From contig NZ_JACLAW010000009.1 in NCBI RefSeq assembly GCF_014230315.1, positions 62,001 through 126,000 of the forward strand: 64,000 nucleotides of DNA. The letters run 5' to 3'. The notes beneath the pieces were generated by a model that ran no database searches, had not been told where the DNA came from, and worked only from the letters and a program-made list of their open reading frames with translations. Positions 55,307 through 64,000 of this stretch are shown piece by piece (position 1 is the stretch's first letter; each line of letters opens with the position of its first letter). The stretch is from Novosphingobium flavum (GTDB taxonomy: Bacteria > Pseudomonadota > Alphaproteobacteria > Sphingomonadales > Sphingomonadaceae). Made by a program: the position numbers and the translations under genes.

Positions 55307-56512
55307 TCAAGACAGTCCGCCATTTTGGAGCAAGTAGGCGCGCACGCTTTCTCCCGCCGCCAGGGCCGGACTTCCGGCAGGTCGATCGACCAGCAGATCG
55401 GTCATGGCCAATGCACCGAGCGCGCCGCTGTCCTGCGTGGAAACGGCGCTCACGCCGCCTGCCTCAAACCGCGCCCGAATGAACTCACGGCGGTCTCCCG
55501 TAGCGGGCAGGGGCCCGGCAAGGCGCTGGTCGATGGCCACCGGCAACGGCCGGGCAGCGCCAAGGAGCCCGCGCAGCAGGGGGAGAAGGAACAGATAGGA
55601 CGTCACCATCGCGGAGACCGGATTGCCGGGCAGGCCGACGATCAGGCGGCCATCGCGCTCGGCAACGAGCAGGGGCTTGCCGGGTTTGATGGCAATCCGC
55701 CAGAAATCGAGCCGCGCCCCCCACTGCTCCAGCGCGGGCCGGATGAGGTCGTGATCGCCGACCGAGGCCCCACCGGAGGTCACGATGACATCGGCGTCTT
55801 CCACCGCATCAAAGGCAGCGATGATGGCTTCGCGCGAATCGGCTACCGGGCCGATCCGGCTAACCTGAACCGGAAGAGACGCCGCGAGGGCAGCGATCAT
55901 CGCGCCGTTGCTGGCCGGAACCTGATGCAAGGCGCAAGTCTCGGGATCGGCCGACAGTTCGTCACCACTATCGATAATGGCGATGCGCGGCGAACGGCGA
56001 ACGGCGAGGTGCCGATGGCCCGCCGCGATGGCAAGGGCGATCTGGGCAGGACCGATCCGCGTTCCGGCCGGCAGCAATTCGGCTTCACGGCGAAAATCAC
56101 TGCCTTCGCCGCGGATATGACGTCCGCAAGGATTGGGGCCAGAGCCAGTCAGGCTTACACTGCCGTCGCTGCGGGTAACATCTTCCTGGACGATGACGGC
56201 CTGCGCCCCGGAGGGCACGATCGCTCCGGTGGAAATCCGAACGGCTTCGCCCGGATTAACCGGGCTATGGAACGGATGGCCGGCGGCACTTTCTCCGACG
56301 ACGTGCCACGGACCGGCAAGATCGTCAGCGCGGACGGCATAGCCATCCATCGCCGAGACGTGGGCCGCAGGCTGGGTGCGACGGGCGCGCAAGGGTTCGG
56401 CCAGATAGCGCCCGAGCGTGCCGGGAACGTCGACCCGCTCGATCGAAAGCGGACTGGCCAGCGCGATGAGCCGGGCCTGTGCCTCTTCGAGCGAAAGCAA
56501 CGGCGGGTTCAT
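55307..56512 (-). CDS. moeA: Molybdopterin molybdenumtransferase
   Basis: 401 residues. Inserts molybdate into adenylated molybdopterin. Conserved motifs: [62 protein letters not shown] and [16 protein letters not shown]. The start ATG 56512 overlaps the moaC stop (ATGA). lexA follows after about 100 bases containing the LexA boxes. No mogA or molybdate transporter gene is nearby. Confidence 0.96.
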   Translation of the reverse strand: MNPPLLSLEEAQARLIALASPLSIERVDVPGTLGRYLAEPLRARRTQPAAHVSAMDGYAVRADDLAGPWHVVGESAAGHPFHSPVNPGEAVRISTGAIVPSGAQAVIVQEDVTRSDGSVSLTGSGPNPCGRHIRGEGSDFRREAELLPAGTRIGPAQIALAIAAGHRHLAVRRSPRIAIIDSGDELSADPETCALHQVPASNGAMIAALAASLPVQVSRIGPVADSREAIIAAFDAVEDADVIVTSGGASVGDHDLIRPALEQWGARLDFWRIAIKPGKPLLVAERDGRLIVGLPGNPVSAMVTSYLFLLPLLRGLLGAARPLPVAIDQRLAGPLPATGDRREFIRARFEAGGVSAVSTQDSGALGALAMTDLLVDRPAGSPALAAGESVRAYLLQNGGLS

Positions 56513-56979
56513 GGCGCGATCCAGGGGCCGGACTTGCCGCCGCTCTTGGAAACGAGGCGAACGTCCCCGATGACCATCGCCTTGTCGATGGCCTTGGCCA
56601 TGTCGTAGATTGTCAGGAGTGCGACCGAAACCGCTGTCATAGCCTCCATTTCCACTCCGGTCCGCCCGGTCAGGCTGGCCGTCGCCGTCGCCCGGACGCC
56701 GTCATCCTCGATGGCGAAATCGACCGTGACGGCGTCAAGCGCGAGCGGGTGGCACAGCGGGATCAGTTCGGCCGTCTTCTTCGACGCCATGATCCCGGCG
56801 ATGCGGGCGGCAGCGAGAACGTCGCCCTTGGGCACTGCGCCGTCGCGGATCGCGGCGAGGGCCGGCGGCGACATGGTGATCCGGCCCGAGGCGACGGCGA
56901 CGCGCGCCGTTTGCGGCTTGCCGCCGACATCGACCATGCGGGCCTTGCCCTGGTCGTCCAGATGGGTGAGTGCGCTCAT
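56509..56979 (-). CDS. moaC: Cyclic pyranopterin monophosphate synthase
   Basis: 156 residues. Second step of molybdenum cofactor synthesis, converting the MoaA product to cPMP. Signature segments: [40 protein letters not shown] and [20 protein letters not shown] with KSGGKSG near the end. moaA is not adjacent. The upstream neighbour is the globin transducer, 63 bases away with a 7-bp GC hairpin (56998-57021) and no T-run between them. Confidence 0.97.
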   Translation of the reverse strand: MSALTHLDDQGKARMVDVGGKPQTARVAVASGRITMSPPALAAIRDGAVPKGDVLAAARIAGIMASKKTAELIPLCHPLALDAVTVDFAIEDDGVRATATASLTGRTGVEMEAMTAVSVALLTIYDMAKAIDKAMVIGDVRLVSKSGGKSGPWIAP

Positions 56980-57042
56980 GCGCCTCCCTTGCCAGACCCG
57001 GGGCCGTGAAAACAGCCCCGGATCTCAGGAAGCCGCACAGTT

Positions 57043-58476
57043 TCAGGCGGCGCGGGTTTCCATTTGGGCAGCGTGCTGGCCCTTGCCCTTCGAGCCGCGC
57101 GGATTGGTGCGCCTTTCGAGACGGAATTGGCCGACCAGATCGGTCAAGGCCTCGGCCTGCATCGACAGGCTGCGGGCGGCAGCACTGGTTTCTTCGGCCA
57201 TGGCGGCGTTCTGCTGGGTATTGAGATCCATCTGCTGGATCTCGCCGCTGATCTTTTGCAGGCTTTCCGACTGGGCGCCGGAGTGGGCGGCGATGCCCGC
57301 CGCTTGGCCGGTCGCCTCACCGGCCTTGCCGATGATCTCACCAAGGGCAGTGCCGGTCCGATCGACCAGTTCGACCCCTTCGAGCACGTATTGCGCAGAC
57401 TTTCCGATCAGGTCCTTGATATTCATCGCGGATTCGGTCGTTCGCTGGGCAAGCGCGCGGACTTCGTTGGCAACGACCGCAAAGCCCTTTCCGGCCTCGC
57501 CGGCGCGAGCCGCCTCGACGCCGGCATTGAGGGCAAGGAGGTTGGTCTGGAACGAGATCGATTCGATCACGTCGGTGATCTGCGCGATTTCTTCGGACGA
57601 GGCCCGGATCTTCTGCATGGCGAGCACCGCCTGCTCCACGATGGCGCCGCCGCGCTTGGCCTGGACGTCGACCTCCGCGCAGCTCGAATTGACCCTGCGG
57701 GCACTGTCGGCCGTGGTCAGGGTGCCTTCGGCGACATTCTTCATGACCTCGGCCGTCCGGCCAAGAGCGGCGGCCTGGCGTTCGGTGCGGTGCGCCTGAT
57801 CATTTGCTGCGGCGGTGATCTCGCCCACGCCGGTGTCCATCTGCTCGGCAATGTCGATCATGGAGTTGACCATGCTGCTGACATGGTAGCGCATCTTGTG
57901 AAAGTCGGCCGCAAGCTCTTCATAAACCTTGGGAACTTCGCCCAGTTCGGCACGCAGGTCACCTTTGGCCATATCGGCCAGGGCCTTGCCAAGCCGCTCG
58001 ATGATATCCTTGCGCGACTTTTCCTCGGCCGCGAAATAGGCCGAAAGGGCTGCTTCCATGTCGAGCAAGGCAGTCTTGACCATGGCCCCGATCATCTCGC
58101 CAAGGCCGGCGCCGCCGAGGCGGAGTAGCAGATTGTCGGTGCTGGCCTTCTTGATCAGGCCTTCGAGTACCACGGCATAGCCGCTGATGTAGAAGTTGGG
58201 GCTCAGGCCGACATTCGCATGGACCCGGCCGATGTGTGCCGAGCGGTTGTAGGCCTGTTCGTCGAAAGCGCCCGAAAACAGGGCCTGCCAGTGCTTGACT
58301 TGGGCAGTGGCAGCCCTGCCGCGCTGCTCCTCGGTCGGCAACAGGGCGCGGGCGGATGGATCGCTGGAGATGCGCTCGTAGAGCTTCGCCAATGCCCCGC
58401 CAGCATGTTTGTCGATCAGGGCGCGAATGCGCGGGAAATAGCGATAGTTGGTTTCGTTGAGGGTTACAAATGCCAT
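57043..58476 (-). CDS. Globin-coupled methyl-accepting chemotaxis-type transducer
   Basis: 477 residues, no transmembrane helix, so a cytoplasmic sensor. Residues 1-160 match the protoglobin/globin-coupled sensor fold; [20 protein letters not shown] carries the proximal His pattern, implying haem binding and O2 (or NO/CO) sensing. A short HAMP-like linker follows, then an MCP signalling domain (about 220-455) with the hairpin tip [20 protein letters not shown] and [20 protein letters not shown] that contacts CheA/CheW. No CheB/CheR tail pentapeptide is seen. It lies between trpC and moaC, which are usually neighbours, so it looks like an insertion into the operon. Confidence 0.93.
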   Translation of the reverse strand: MAFVTLNETNYRYFPRIRALIDKHAGGALAKLYERISSDPSARALLPTEEQRGRAATAQVKHWQALFSGAFDEQAYNRSAHIGRVHANVGLSPNFYISGYAVVLEGLIKKASTDNLLLRLGGAGLGEMIGAMVKTALLDMEAALSAYFAAEEKSRKDIIERLGKALADMAKGDLRAELGEVPKVYEELAADFHKMRYHVSSMVNSMIDIAEQMDTGVGEITAAANDQAHRTERQAAALGRTAEVMKNVAEGTLTTADSARRVNSSCAEVDVQAKRGGAIVEQAVLAMQKIRASSEEIAQITDVIESISFQTNLLALNAGVEAARAGEAGKGFAVVANEVRALAQRTTESAMNIKDLIGKSAQYVLEGVELVDRTGTALGEIIGKAGEATGQAAGIAAHSGAQSESLQKISGEIQQMDLNTQQNAAMAEETSAAARSLSMQAEALTDLVGQFRLERRTNPRGSKGKGQHAAQMETRAA

Positions 58477-58570
58477 GACCGCCTCGTCCTCAAAGCCGGA
58501 AATGTGGCTTCTCTAGACGGGCAGGGTAAAGGTCGGATGGCCGCGACCCAGCGGGCAAGTCCCTAGGGTT

Positions 58571-59359
58571 TCAGCCGTTGAGAAGGGTTACCGTGGCAGC
58601 AGCGACGTCTGACTGGCGCATCAGGCTCTCGCCGACGAGGAAGCAGCGGACGCCGGCCTGTTCGAGACGCAGGATGTCCGCATGGGCATTGATCCCGCTT
58701 TCGCCGACGAGCAGCGCGCCGTTCGGGGCGAGCGGGGCGAGGCGTTCGGTAGTGGTCAGGTCGGTGACGAAAGTCTTGAGATCGCGGTTGTTTACGCCGA
58801 CGAGGCGCGACTTGAGGACGTGGGCGCGGGCCATTTCCTCCTCGTTGTGAACCTCGACCAGAACGTCCATGCCGCGCTCCATGGCGGCGGCCTCGATCTC
58901 GATCATCTGGGCGTCCGACAGGGCAGCGACGATGATCAGGATGGCATCGGCGCCGATGGCCCGGGCCTCGGCGCACTGCCATGGGTCAACCATGAAATCC
59001 TTCCTGATTACAGGAAGTTGGCAGGCATTTCTTGCAGCTATCAGGAAGTCTTCATGCCCCTGAAAATAGGGCGCGTCGGTGAGGACCGAGAGGCAGGTGG
59101 CGCCGCCTTCCTGGTATTGCCGGGCATGGGCGGGGGGATCGAAATCGGCGCGGATCAAGCCCTTGGAAGGACTGGCTTTCTTTATTTCGGCAATGAGGCC
59201 GTAGCCGGTTTGGGCCGCACGGCGCAGGGCGGCCTCGAACCCGCGCGGAGGCGTTTGCGCGGCGGCCATTGCGTCGAGATCGGCGAGCGATTTCAACGGC
59301 TTGCGCCGGGCGACTTCGGCGGCCGTGGTGGCGCAGATTTCAGCGAGCTTGTCGGTCAT
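58571..59359 (-). CDS. trpC: Indole-3-glycerol-phosphate synthase
   Basis: 262 residues, monofunctional TIM barrel. Converts CdRP to indole-3-glycerol phosphate. Active-site motifs: [14 protein letters not shown] (Lys), [10 protein letters not shown] (Lys), [11 protein letters not shown] and [12 protein letters not shown]. Start ATG 59359 overlaps the trpD stop. A 94-base gap separates it from the downstream transducer. Confidence 0.97.
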   Translation of the reverse strand: MTDKLAEICATTAAEVARRKPLKSLADLDAMAAAQTPPRGFEAALRRAAQTGYGLIAEIKKASPSKGLIRADFDPPAHARQYQEGGATCLSVLTDAPYFQGHEDFLIAARNACQLPVIRKDFMVDPWQCAEARAIGADAILIIVAALSDAQMIEIEAAAMERGMDVLVEVHNEEEMARAHVLKSRLVGVNNRDLKTFVTDLTTTERLAPLAPNGALLVGESGINAHADILRLEQAGVRCFLVGESLMRQSDVAAATVTLLNG

Positions 59360-60351
59360 TTGAGCACGTTGATCCAGCAGTCGAGCAGGGCCTTGGCCAG
59401 CCCCTTGTCAATGGCTTCGGCGGCTTCCTCGGCGGCGGAAGCCCAGTTTTCCGCCTCTCCTGCCACCATCAGGGCGGCGGCGGCGTTGAAAAGGACGGCG
59501 TCCCGGTAGGGGCCGGTTTCGCCCATCAGCAGCGCGCGCAGGGCCGCTGCGTTATAGGCCGGATCGCCGCCGCGGATCGCCTCGACCGGCGACGACGGGA
59601 TATCTGCATCGGCACTGCAAACGCGCTGCATCAGCACTGCATCGCCTTCGACCACGGCCAGTTCGTTGCCGCCAGCAAGACTGAGTTCGTCGAGCCCCTC
59701 ATCACCCGAGACGACGAAGCTCTTCTCGGTACCGAGACGGCGGATCGCGTCGGCATAGATCGGGACATATGCCGGACGGGCGATGCCGACGAGCTGGCGG
59801 GTGACGCCGGCCGGGTTGGCGAGCGGGCCCATCAGGTTGAAGATGGTGCGGCGAGCGAGCGCCTTGCGGATCGGCATGATCCGCCCCATCGACGGGTGAT
59901 GCCGGGCAGCGAACAGGAAGCAGATGCCGAGATCGGCAAGGGTGTCCTCCGCCGTCTCCACCGCGCGGTCGAGATTGAGGCCGAGAGCTTCCAACGTATC
60001 GGCCGCGCCCGACTTGGAACTGGCGGCGCGGTTGCCGTGCTTGGCGACGGGCACGCCGCAGGCCGCGACGACGAGGCTGACAGCGGTCGAGACGTTGAGG
60101 GTGTGAAGGCCGTCGCCGCCGGTGCCGCAGACATCGATCGCGCCTGCCGGGGCGGCCACCGGGATCATTCGCGCGCGCATGGCGCGGGCGGCGCCGGTGA
60201 TCTCGCTTGCGGTCTCGCCCCGGTCGGACAGGGCGACGAGGAATGCGGCGATGTCCTCGTCAGCCACCCTGCCGTCGAGCATGGCGGCGAAGGCGGCCTC
60301 GGCCTCGTCTTCGTGCAGCGAAGCGGTGGTGACGGGCGGCAGCAGACTCAT
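59356..60351 (-). CDS. trpD: Anthranilate phosphoribosyltransferase
   Basis: 331 residues. Couples anthranilate to PRPP. The PRPP-binding segment [20 protein letters not shown], followed by [20 protein letters not shown], is diagnostic, and [15 protein letters not shown] is conserved. ATG 60351 overlaps the trpG stop; a longer frame lies inside trpG. Separate TrpG and TrpD, not a fusion as in E. coli. Confidence 0.97.
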   Translation of the reverse strand: MSLLPPVTTASLHEDEAEAAFAAMLDGRVADEDIAAFLVALSDRGETASEITGAARAMRARMIPVAAPAGAIDVCGTGGDGLHTLNVSTAVSLVVAACGVPVAKHGNRAASSKSGAADTLEALGLNLDRAVETAEDTLADLGICFLFAARHHPSMGRIMPIRKALARRTIFNLMGPLANPAGVTRQLVGIARPAYVPIYADAIRRLGTEKSFVVSGDEGLDELSLAGGNELAVVEGDAVLMQRVCSADADIPSSPVEAIRGGDPAYNAAALRALLMGETGPYRDAVLFNAAAALMVAGEAENWASAAEEAAEAIDKGLAKALLDCWINVLK

Positions 60352-60935
60352 GCCGGAAGGGCGGCGGGCTGAACTCCGCAAAGCTTCAGGAAGTTGGCCA
60401 GCATGGCGTGGCCATGCTCGGTCGCGATCGATTCGGGGTGGAACTGCACACCGTGGATCGGCAGCGAGACGTGGCGGAAGCCCATCGTGTGGCCATCGTC
60501 GGAACGGGCATTGACCGCGAGCGCGTTCGGCACCGGATCGACGATGAGCGAGTGATAGCGGGTGGCGAGGAACGGCGAGGGGATACCCTCGAACACGCCC
60601 GTATTGTCATGCGTCACCGGGCTGGTCTTGCCGTGCATCAGCCCGCCGCGCACGACCTTGCCGCCGAAATACTGGCCGATCGACTGGTGCCCGAGACAGA
60701 CGCCGAGGAGCGGCAAGCCGTTGTCCGCCGCGGCGCCGACCAGATCGAGGCTGATCCCCGCCTCATTCGGTGTGCAGGGACCGGGCGAGAGCAGGAAGCC
60801 GTTGGCGCCGGACTGCACCGCCTGCTGCGCGGTGAGGGCATCGTTGCGCACGACCTCGACCGTGGCGCCCAGTTCCATCAGGTAATGGACCAGGTTCCAG
60901 GTGAAGCTGTCGTAATTGTCGATGACAAGGATCAT
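60348..60935 (-). CDS. trpG: Anthranilate synthase glutaminase subunit
   Basis: 195 residues. Class I glutamine amidotransferase supplying NH3 to Trp[21 protein letters not shown], oxyanion [13 protein letters not shown], nucleophile Cys in [12 protein letters not shown], and His-Glu in [13 protein letters not shown]. It may also serve aminodeoxychorismate synthesis. ATG 60935 is preceded by AAGGGCGGG. A 44-base gap separates it from the YcxB-like gene upstream. Confidence 0.97.
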   Translation of the reverse strand: MILVIDNYDSFTWNLVHYLMELGATVEVVRNDALTAQQAVQSGANGFLLSPGPCTPNEAGISLDLVGAAADNGLPLLGVCLGHQSIGQYFGGKVVRGGLMHGKTSPVTHDNTGVFEGIPSPFLATRYHSLIVDPVPNALAVNARSDDGHTMGFRHVSLPIHGVQFHPESIATEHGHAMLANFLKLCGVQPAALPA

Positions 60936-60979
60936 GGTCCCGCCCTTTTTCAGCCTTCGGCGCGGCAAGCAAGCAAATC

Positions 60980-61513
60980 CTACCTGCGCACGACACCGCC
61001 GGCTTGCAAGGCCCCGGTGAGCGCGGCGATCGTTGCGGGTGGAACCTTGGCCTTGGGGATCGGGTAGAACAACTGGGACGAGATGTAGATCATCAGCGTG
61101 CGCTCGTCCTCGCGCCAGCCATGGAGGGCGGACCAGGGATAGGTCGATTCGCTGAAGACCGTGCCGTGGCTGAGCGTTTCATCGGTGAAGGCATAGCGGA
61201 TCGGGCCCGAGAGGTCGGGGCGCTGGGCCAGCTGGCGGCGGGCGGCGAGGCGCCAGAGCGGGCGCAGGGCGATCATCACCGCCAAGAGCAGCAGCGCGGC
61301 GAGGGCGAGGGCGCCTTCGAGCAGCAGGGTGAGCGGGCGCGAGGTAACGGACCAGCGTGCCTGCGGCGAACAGATCAGCAGGATCACCAGCAGTTCGACC
61401 AGCAGCAGGACGGCCAGGAACAGCGGGCGGGTCCGTTCGAGCCGGGCATGAAGGCGGAAGGCGGCGACGAGATCCTCTTCGGTGAGGGTAATCTCGAAGC
61501 CGCCGCCGTTCAT
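60980..61513 (-). CDS. YcxB-like membrane protein between trpE and trpG
   Basis: 177 residues. After a short polar N-terminus with [20 protein letters not shown] come two transmembrane helices (about 30-50 and 65-85), then a cytoplasmic beta-rich part ending [20 protein letters not shown] and [11 protein letters not shown], the pattern of the YcxB-like (PH-domain-related) family. ATG 61513 overlaps the trpE stop, so it is translated with the tryptophan enzymes, although no link to tryptophan synthesis is known. Confidence 0.8.
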   Translation of the reverse strand: MNGGGFEITLTEEDLVAAFRLHARLERTRPLFLAVLLLVELLVILLICSPQARWSVTSRPLTLLLEGALALAALLLLAVMIALRPLWRLAARRQLAQRPDLSGPIRYAFTDETLSHGTVFSESTYPWSALHGWREDERTLMIYISSQLFYPIPKAKVPPATIAALTGALQAGGVVRR

Positions 61514-63048
61514 TGCCCGAAGCCGGGTTCGGCCGCGAGCCGGACTGCCTCTCGCGCGGCGGCGAAGAGAGCGCCTGCCTTGTTCTCGCACTCGGCCTGC
61601 TCGCTGGCGGGGACCGAGTCGGCAACGATTCCGGCGCCGGCCTGAACGTGCATGACCCCGTCCTTGAGTACGGCGGTGCGCAGGACGATGCAGGAATCGA
61701 CCGAGCCATCGGGGGCAAAATAGCCGACGCCGCCGGCATAGGCGCCGCGCGTTTCGGGTTCGAGTTCGGCGATGATCTCGCAGGCGCGGACCTTGGGTGC
61801 GCCCGAAACCGTGCCCGCCGGGAAGCCGGCGAAAACCGCGTCGACCGCGTCGTGATTGGCCGTATCGAGCTTGCCGACCACGTTCGAGACGATGTGCATG
61901 ACGTGGCTGTAGCGTTCGATCGTGTAGCTCTCGGTGACCTTGACCGAGCCCTTGGCCGCGACCCGGCCGACATCGTTGCGGCCGAGATCGAGCAGCATCA
62001 GGTGCTCGGCCCGTTCCTTGGGATCGGCCAGCAGGCTTTCCTCGTTGGCGCGGTCTTCCTCGGGCGTGGCGCCGCGCGGGCGGGTGCCGGCGATCGGGCG
62101 GATCGTGACTTCGCCGTGACGAACGCGGACGAGGATTTCCGGGCTCGACCCGATCAGGGCGAAGCCGGGCAGGTCGAGAAAATAGAGGAACGGCGAGGGG
62201 TTTACCCGGCGCAGCGCGCGGTAGAGCGCGATCGGCGGCAGGGCGAAAGGCGTCGTGAAGCGCTGGGCCAGAACGACCTGGAAGATGTCTCCCGCGACGA
62301 TGTATTCCTGCCCCTTGCGGACCATCTGTTCATAACGCTCGGGCGCGATGACCGGGGTGCGGACCGGCTCGGGCAGGTCGGCCCGGTGGACCGGCGGCGG
62401 GGCCGGGCGGGCGAGGCGGGCGAGGGCGGCGTCGATCCGCTCGGCCGCGGCGTCGATCTGGGCCTGCGGCTCGCCCTGACCGGGCCAGAGCGGAGCGACG
62501 CACCACAGGGCGTCGGACAAGCGGTCGATCACCAGGATCAGGGTCGGCCGGACGAACAGCATGTCGGGCAGTTCGAGCGCGGACTGGGGGGCGCGCGGCA
62601 GCTTCTCGACGAGGCCGATCGTTTCGTAGCCGAAATAGCCGACGAGGCAGGCCAGCGCCGGGGGCAACTCGGCCGGGACGTCGATCCGGCAGGAGGCGGC
62701 CAGCGCCCGCAGTTCGGCAAGCGCATCGCCGGCGAGCGGTGAGAAGGCCGCGCGGTCGGTCTGCCAGGCGCGGTTGATCTCGGCCCCGTGGCCGGTGGCG
62801 CGAAAAACGAGGTCAGGATCGATCCCGAGCAGGCTGTAGCGCCCACGCACGGCGCCGCCTTCGACCGACTCGAGCAGGAAATCGCCGCGCCCGTCCTCGA
62901 ACAGCTTGAGCGCGGCGCCGACCGGGGTTTCCGTATCGGCCACCAGCCGGCGCCAGACGAGCGCCGGCTTGCCAGCGGCGAGCTGGGCAAGGGCCGGCGC
63001 GGCGTTTTCCGGGGTGCTGGTGGCGGCGGCGGTCGCGGTCAGGGTCAT
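61510..63048 (-). CDS. trpE: Anthranilate synthase component I
   Basis: 512 residues. Converts chorismate to anthranilate with TrpG-derived ammonia. The tryptophan-feedback motif LLESVEGG is near residue 60. Chorismate-binding motifs include GDIFQVVLAQRFTTPF, IRPIAGTRPRGATPEEDRAN, LLDLGRNDVGRVA and FPAGTVSGAPKVRA. Only 22 bases separate it from the foldase gene upstream, so there is no room for a classical attenuator leader; feedback inhibition or an upstream promoter must control it. Confidence 0.97.
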   Translation of the reverse strand: MTLTATAAATSTPENAAPALAQLAAGKPALVWRRLVADTETPVGAALKLFEDGRGDFLLESVEGGAVRGRYSLLGIDPDLVFRATGHGAEINRAWQTDRAAFSPLAGDALAELRALAASCRIDVPAELPPALACLVGYFGYETIGLVEKLPRAPQSALELPDMLFVRPTLILVIDRLSDALWCVAPLWPGQGEPQAQIDAAAERIDAALARLARPAPPPVHRADLPEPVRTPVIAPERYEQMVRKGQEYIVAGDIFQVVLAQRFTTPFALPPIALYRALRRVNPSPFLYFLDLPGFALIGSSPEILVRVRHGEVTIRPIAGTRPRGATPEEDRANEESLLADPKERAEHLMLLDLGRNDVGRVAAKGSVKVTESYTIERYSHVMHIVSNVVGKLDTANHDAVDAVFAGFPAGTVSGAPKVRACEIIAELEPETRGAYAGGVGYFAPDGSVDSCIVLRTAVLKDGVMHVQAGAGIVADSVPASEQAECENKAGALFAAAREAVRLAAEPGFGQ

Positions 63049-63070
63049 GCGCTGGGTGCTTCGCGGGCGA

Positions 63071-64000
63071 TCAGTTGCCGGTGCCGGTCAGCTGGCGGGA
63101 GACGGCGTCGATCGCGATCTGGTTCTTCTTGAAACCGACTGCATCGCGCATCGCCTTGCGCAGCTGCTCGGCATATTCGCGGCTGGTCATCTGCGACAGT
63201 TCGGCCGTGGCCGAGGCGAGCAGCGGGGCGGCCTGTTGCGGCGTGCCGGGGACGATCTTCGCGAGGCTGACCACAAACCAGCCCTGCCCGCCGGGAGCGG
63301 CAAGGACCTTGGTCGTGCCCTGCGCCATCGAGAACAGCAGCCCGAGCGCGGGCGGAATGCCATTCGCCTGACGGGAGAATTCCTGCCGGTTGATGTTCAG
63401 CCGCTGGACCGGCGGCAGGCCGGCAACGCCGAGGCCGGCCAGGGCCGCGCCGAGATCGGTGCCCTTGCGGGCCTGCGCGGAGACCTTCTCGGCGGCGGCC
63501 TTGGCGGCGGCGGCGCCCTTTTCGAGCAGGTAGGCCGAGGCGACGTCGCCGCGAATCTCGGCGAGCGGGGCCGGGGCCGACGCGGTGATGCGGGCGACGT
63601 CGAAGACCACGAACTTCTTGCCGGGCTCGATTTCGGCGAGCTGCGGCTGGCCCTCGCGCTCCATCGAGAAGGCGGTCTGCAGCACGCGGGCGAGTTCGGC
63701 CGGGGCCGGGGTGCCCTTGGTATAGACCTTGCCATCCGCGGTGAGTGGCTCGGTCTGCTGAAGGGTCAGCGACAGTTCCTTGGCGACGTCACCGAGCGAG
63801 CCGCCATTGTCGAACTCTTCCTCGATCTTGCTCGAGAAGTCGGACAGCGCGGTGCGCTTCTTCTGGGCGGCGAGGTCGGCGCTGATTTCGGCGCGGGCCT
63901 GATCGAGGGTCTTGCCGGGGCGCTGGTCGATGACGTCGACGCGCAGGATCGCCCAGCCGAGAGTGGCCTTGATCGGCCCGGCCATCGCACCCTTGGCCGC
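63071..64000 (-). CDS. PpiD/SurA-type periplasmic peptidyl-prolyl isomerase, C-terminal part (truncated by window edge)
   Basis: Frame open to the right edge; about 309 C-terminal residues are visible. GWAILRVDVIDQRPGKTLDQ after a presumed PpiC domain, a repeated substrate-binding-like module (KKFVVFDVARITASAPAPLA) and the tail ELSQMTSREYAEQLRKAMRD match the C-terminal region of PpiD-like membrane-anchored foldases. In other sphingomonads such a gene precedes trpE, as here. The N-terminal anchor and rotamase core are outside the window. Confidence 0.8.
   Translation of the reverse strand, partial: AAKGAMAGPIKATLGWAILRVDVIDQRPGKTLDQARAEISADLAAQKKRTALSDFSSKIEEEFDNGGSLGDVAKELSLTLQQTEPLTADGKVYTKGTPAPAELARVLQTAFSMEREGQPQLAEIEPGKKFVVFDVARITASAPAPLAEIRGDVASAYLLEKGAAAAKAAAEKVSAQARKGTDLGAALAGLGVAGLPPVQRLNINRQEFSRQANGIPPALGLLFSMAQGTTKVLAAPGGQGWFVVSLAKIVPGTPQQAAPLLASATAELSQMTSREYAEQLRKAMRDAVGFKKNQIAIDAVSRQLTGTGN

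Noticed and set aside
56998-57021. GC hairpin between the globin transducer and moaC as a terminator
   Set aside because: The 7-bp stem has a 10-base loop and no T-run on the minus strand, so termination is not supported.
1-64000. tRNA, rRNA, CRISPR or prophage content
   Set aside because: No tRNA-like cloverleaf, rRNA segment, regularly spaced repeat array, integrase or phage structural gene was seen in any gap; gaps are short and mostly hold hairpins or promoters.

Overview
This is a GC-rich chromosomal segment from an alphaproteobacterium, most likely a member of the Sphingomonadales such as a Novosphingobium or a close relative. The assignment rests on gene order and families: an unbroken nuoA-N block followed by birA, coaX, RNase J and a DUF1467 protein; sdhB next to a thioesterase gene and zapE; trpE-G-D-C leading to moaC, moeA and lexA; and paired GTTC-N7-GTTC / GAAC-N7-GAAC LexA boxes of the alphaproteobacterial type. 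The species was inferred by eye and not tested. I see no rRNA, tRNA, CRISPR array, prophage or intact insertion sequence. Most of the window is core chromosome.

Layout. 1-3.5 kb: the end of an asparagine synthase-type amidotransferase, then a membrane CHASE2/degenerate-GGDEF/EAL protein. 3.5-5.9 kb (minus): sdhB, a hotdog thioesterase and zapE. 6.1-7.4 kb: a TadE/TadG-like gene whose frame is broken by a 16-bp tandem duplication. 7.5-10.3 kb (minus): RNase E with a long upstream leader. 10.9-18.5 kb (plus): murein amidase, penicillin-binding protein 1A, exported peroxiredoxin, release factor 2, a lipoprotein methyltransferase and a nitronate monooxygenase-like flavoprotein. 18.6-24 kb: a DMT-type transporter, ammonium transporter, SH3 protein, thiolase and coniferyl-aldehyde-type dehydrogenase.

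24.15-42.7 kb (plus) is a single apparent 18.5-kb transcription unit. It encodes all 14 complex I subunits, with two extra small genes between nuoD and nuoE, and then biotin ligase, type III pantothenate kinase, RNase J and a DUF1467 protein. Nearly every junction overlaps by 1-8 bases or is very short.

42.7-49.4 kb is the least understood region. A 863-residue protein with two transmembrane segments and a long coiled coil (the architecture of the polarity factor TipN) is divergent from an Hpt-like protein lacking the phospho-accepting histidine. After that come a membrane protein with a nucleotidyltransferase-like N-terminus, a helical DUF2336-like protein and a sensor kinase-like protein that keeps its ATPase domain but has Pro in place of the H-box His. 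This is the best candidate here for an undescribed signalling module.

49.4-64 kb: citrate synthase and glutamyl-tRNA synthetase (minus), ComEC (plus), then a minus-strand series running from a PpiD-type foldase through trpE, a YcxB-like membrane protein, trpG, trpD, trpC, a globin-coupled chemotaxis-type transducer, moaC, moeA and lexA. The transducer interrupts an otherwise familiar trp-moa-lexA order.
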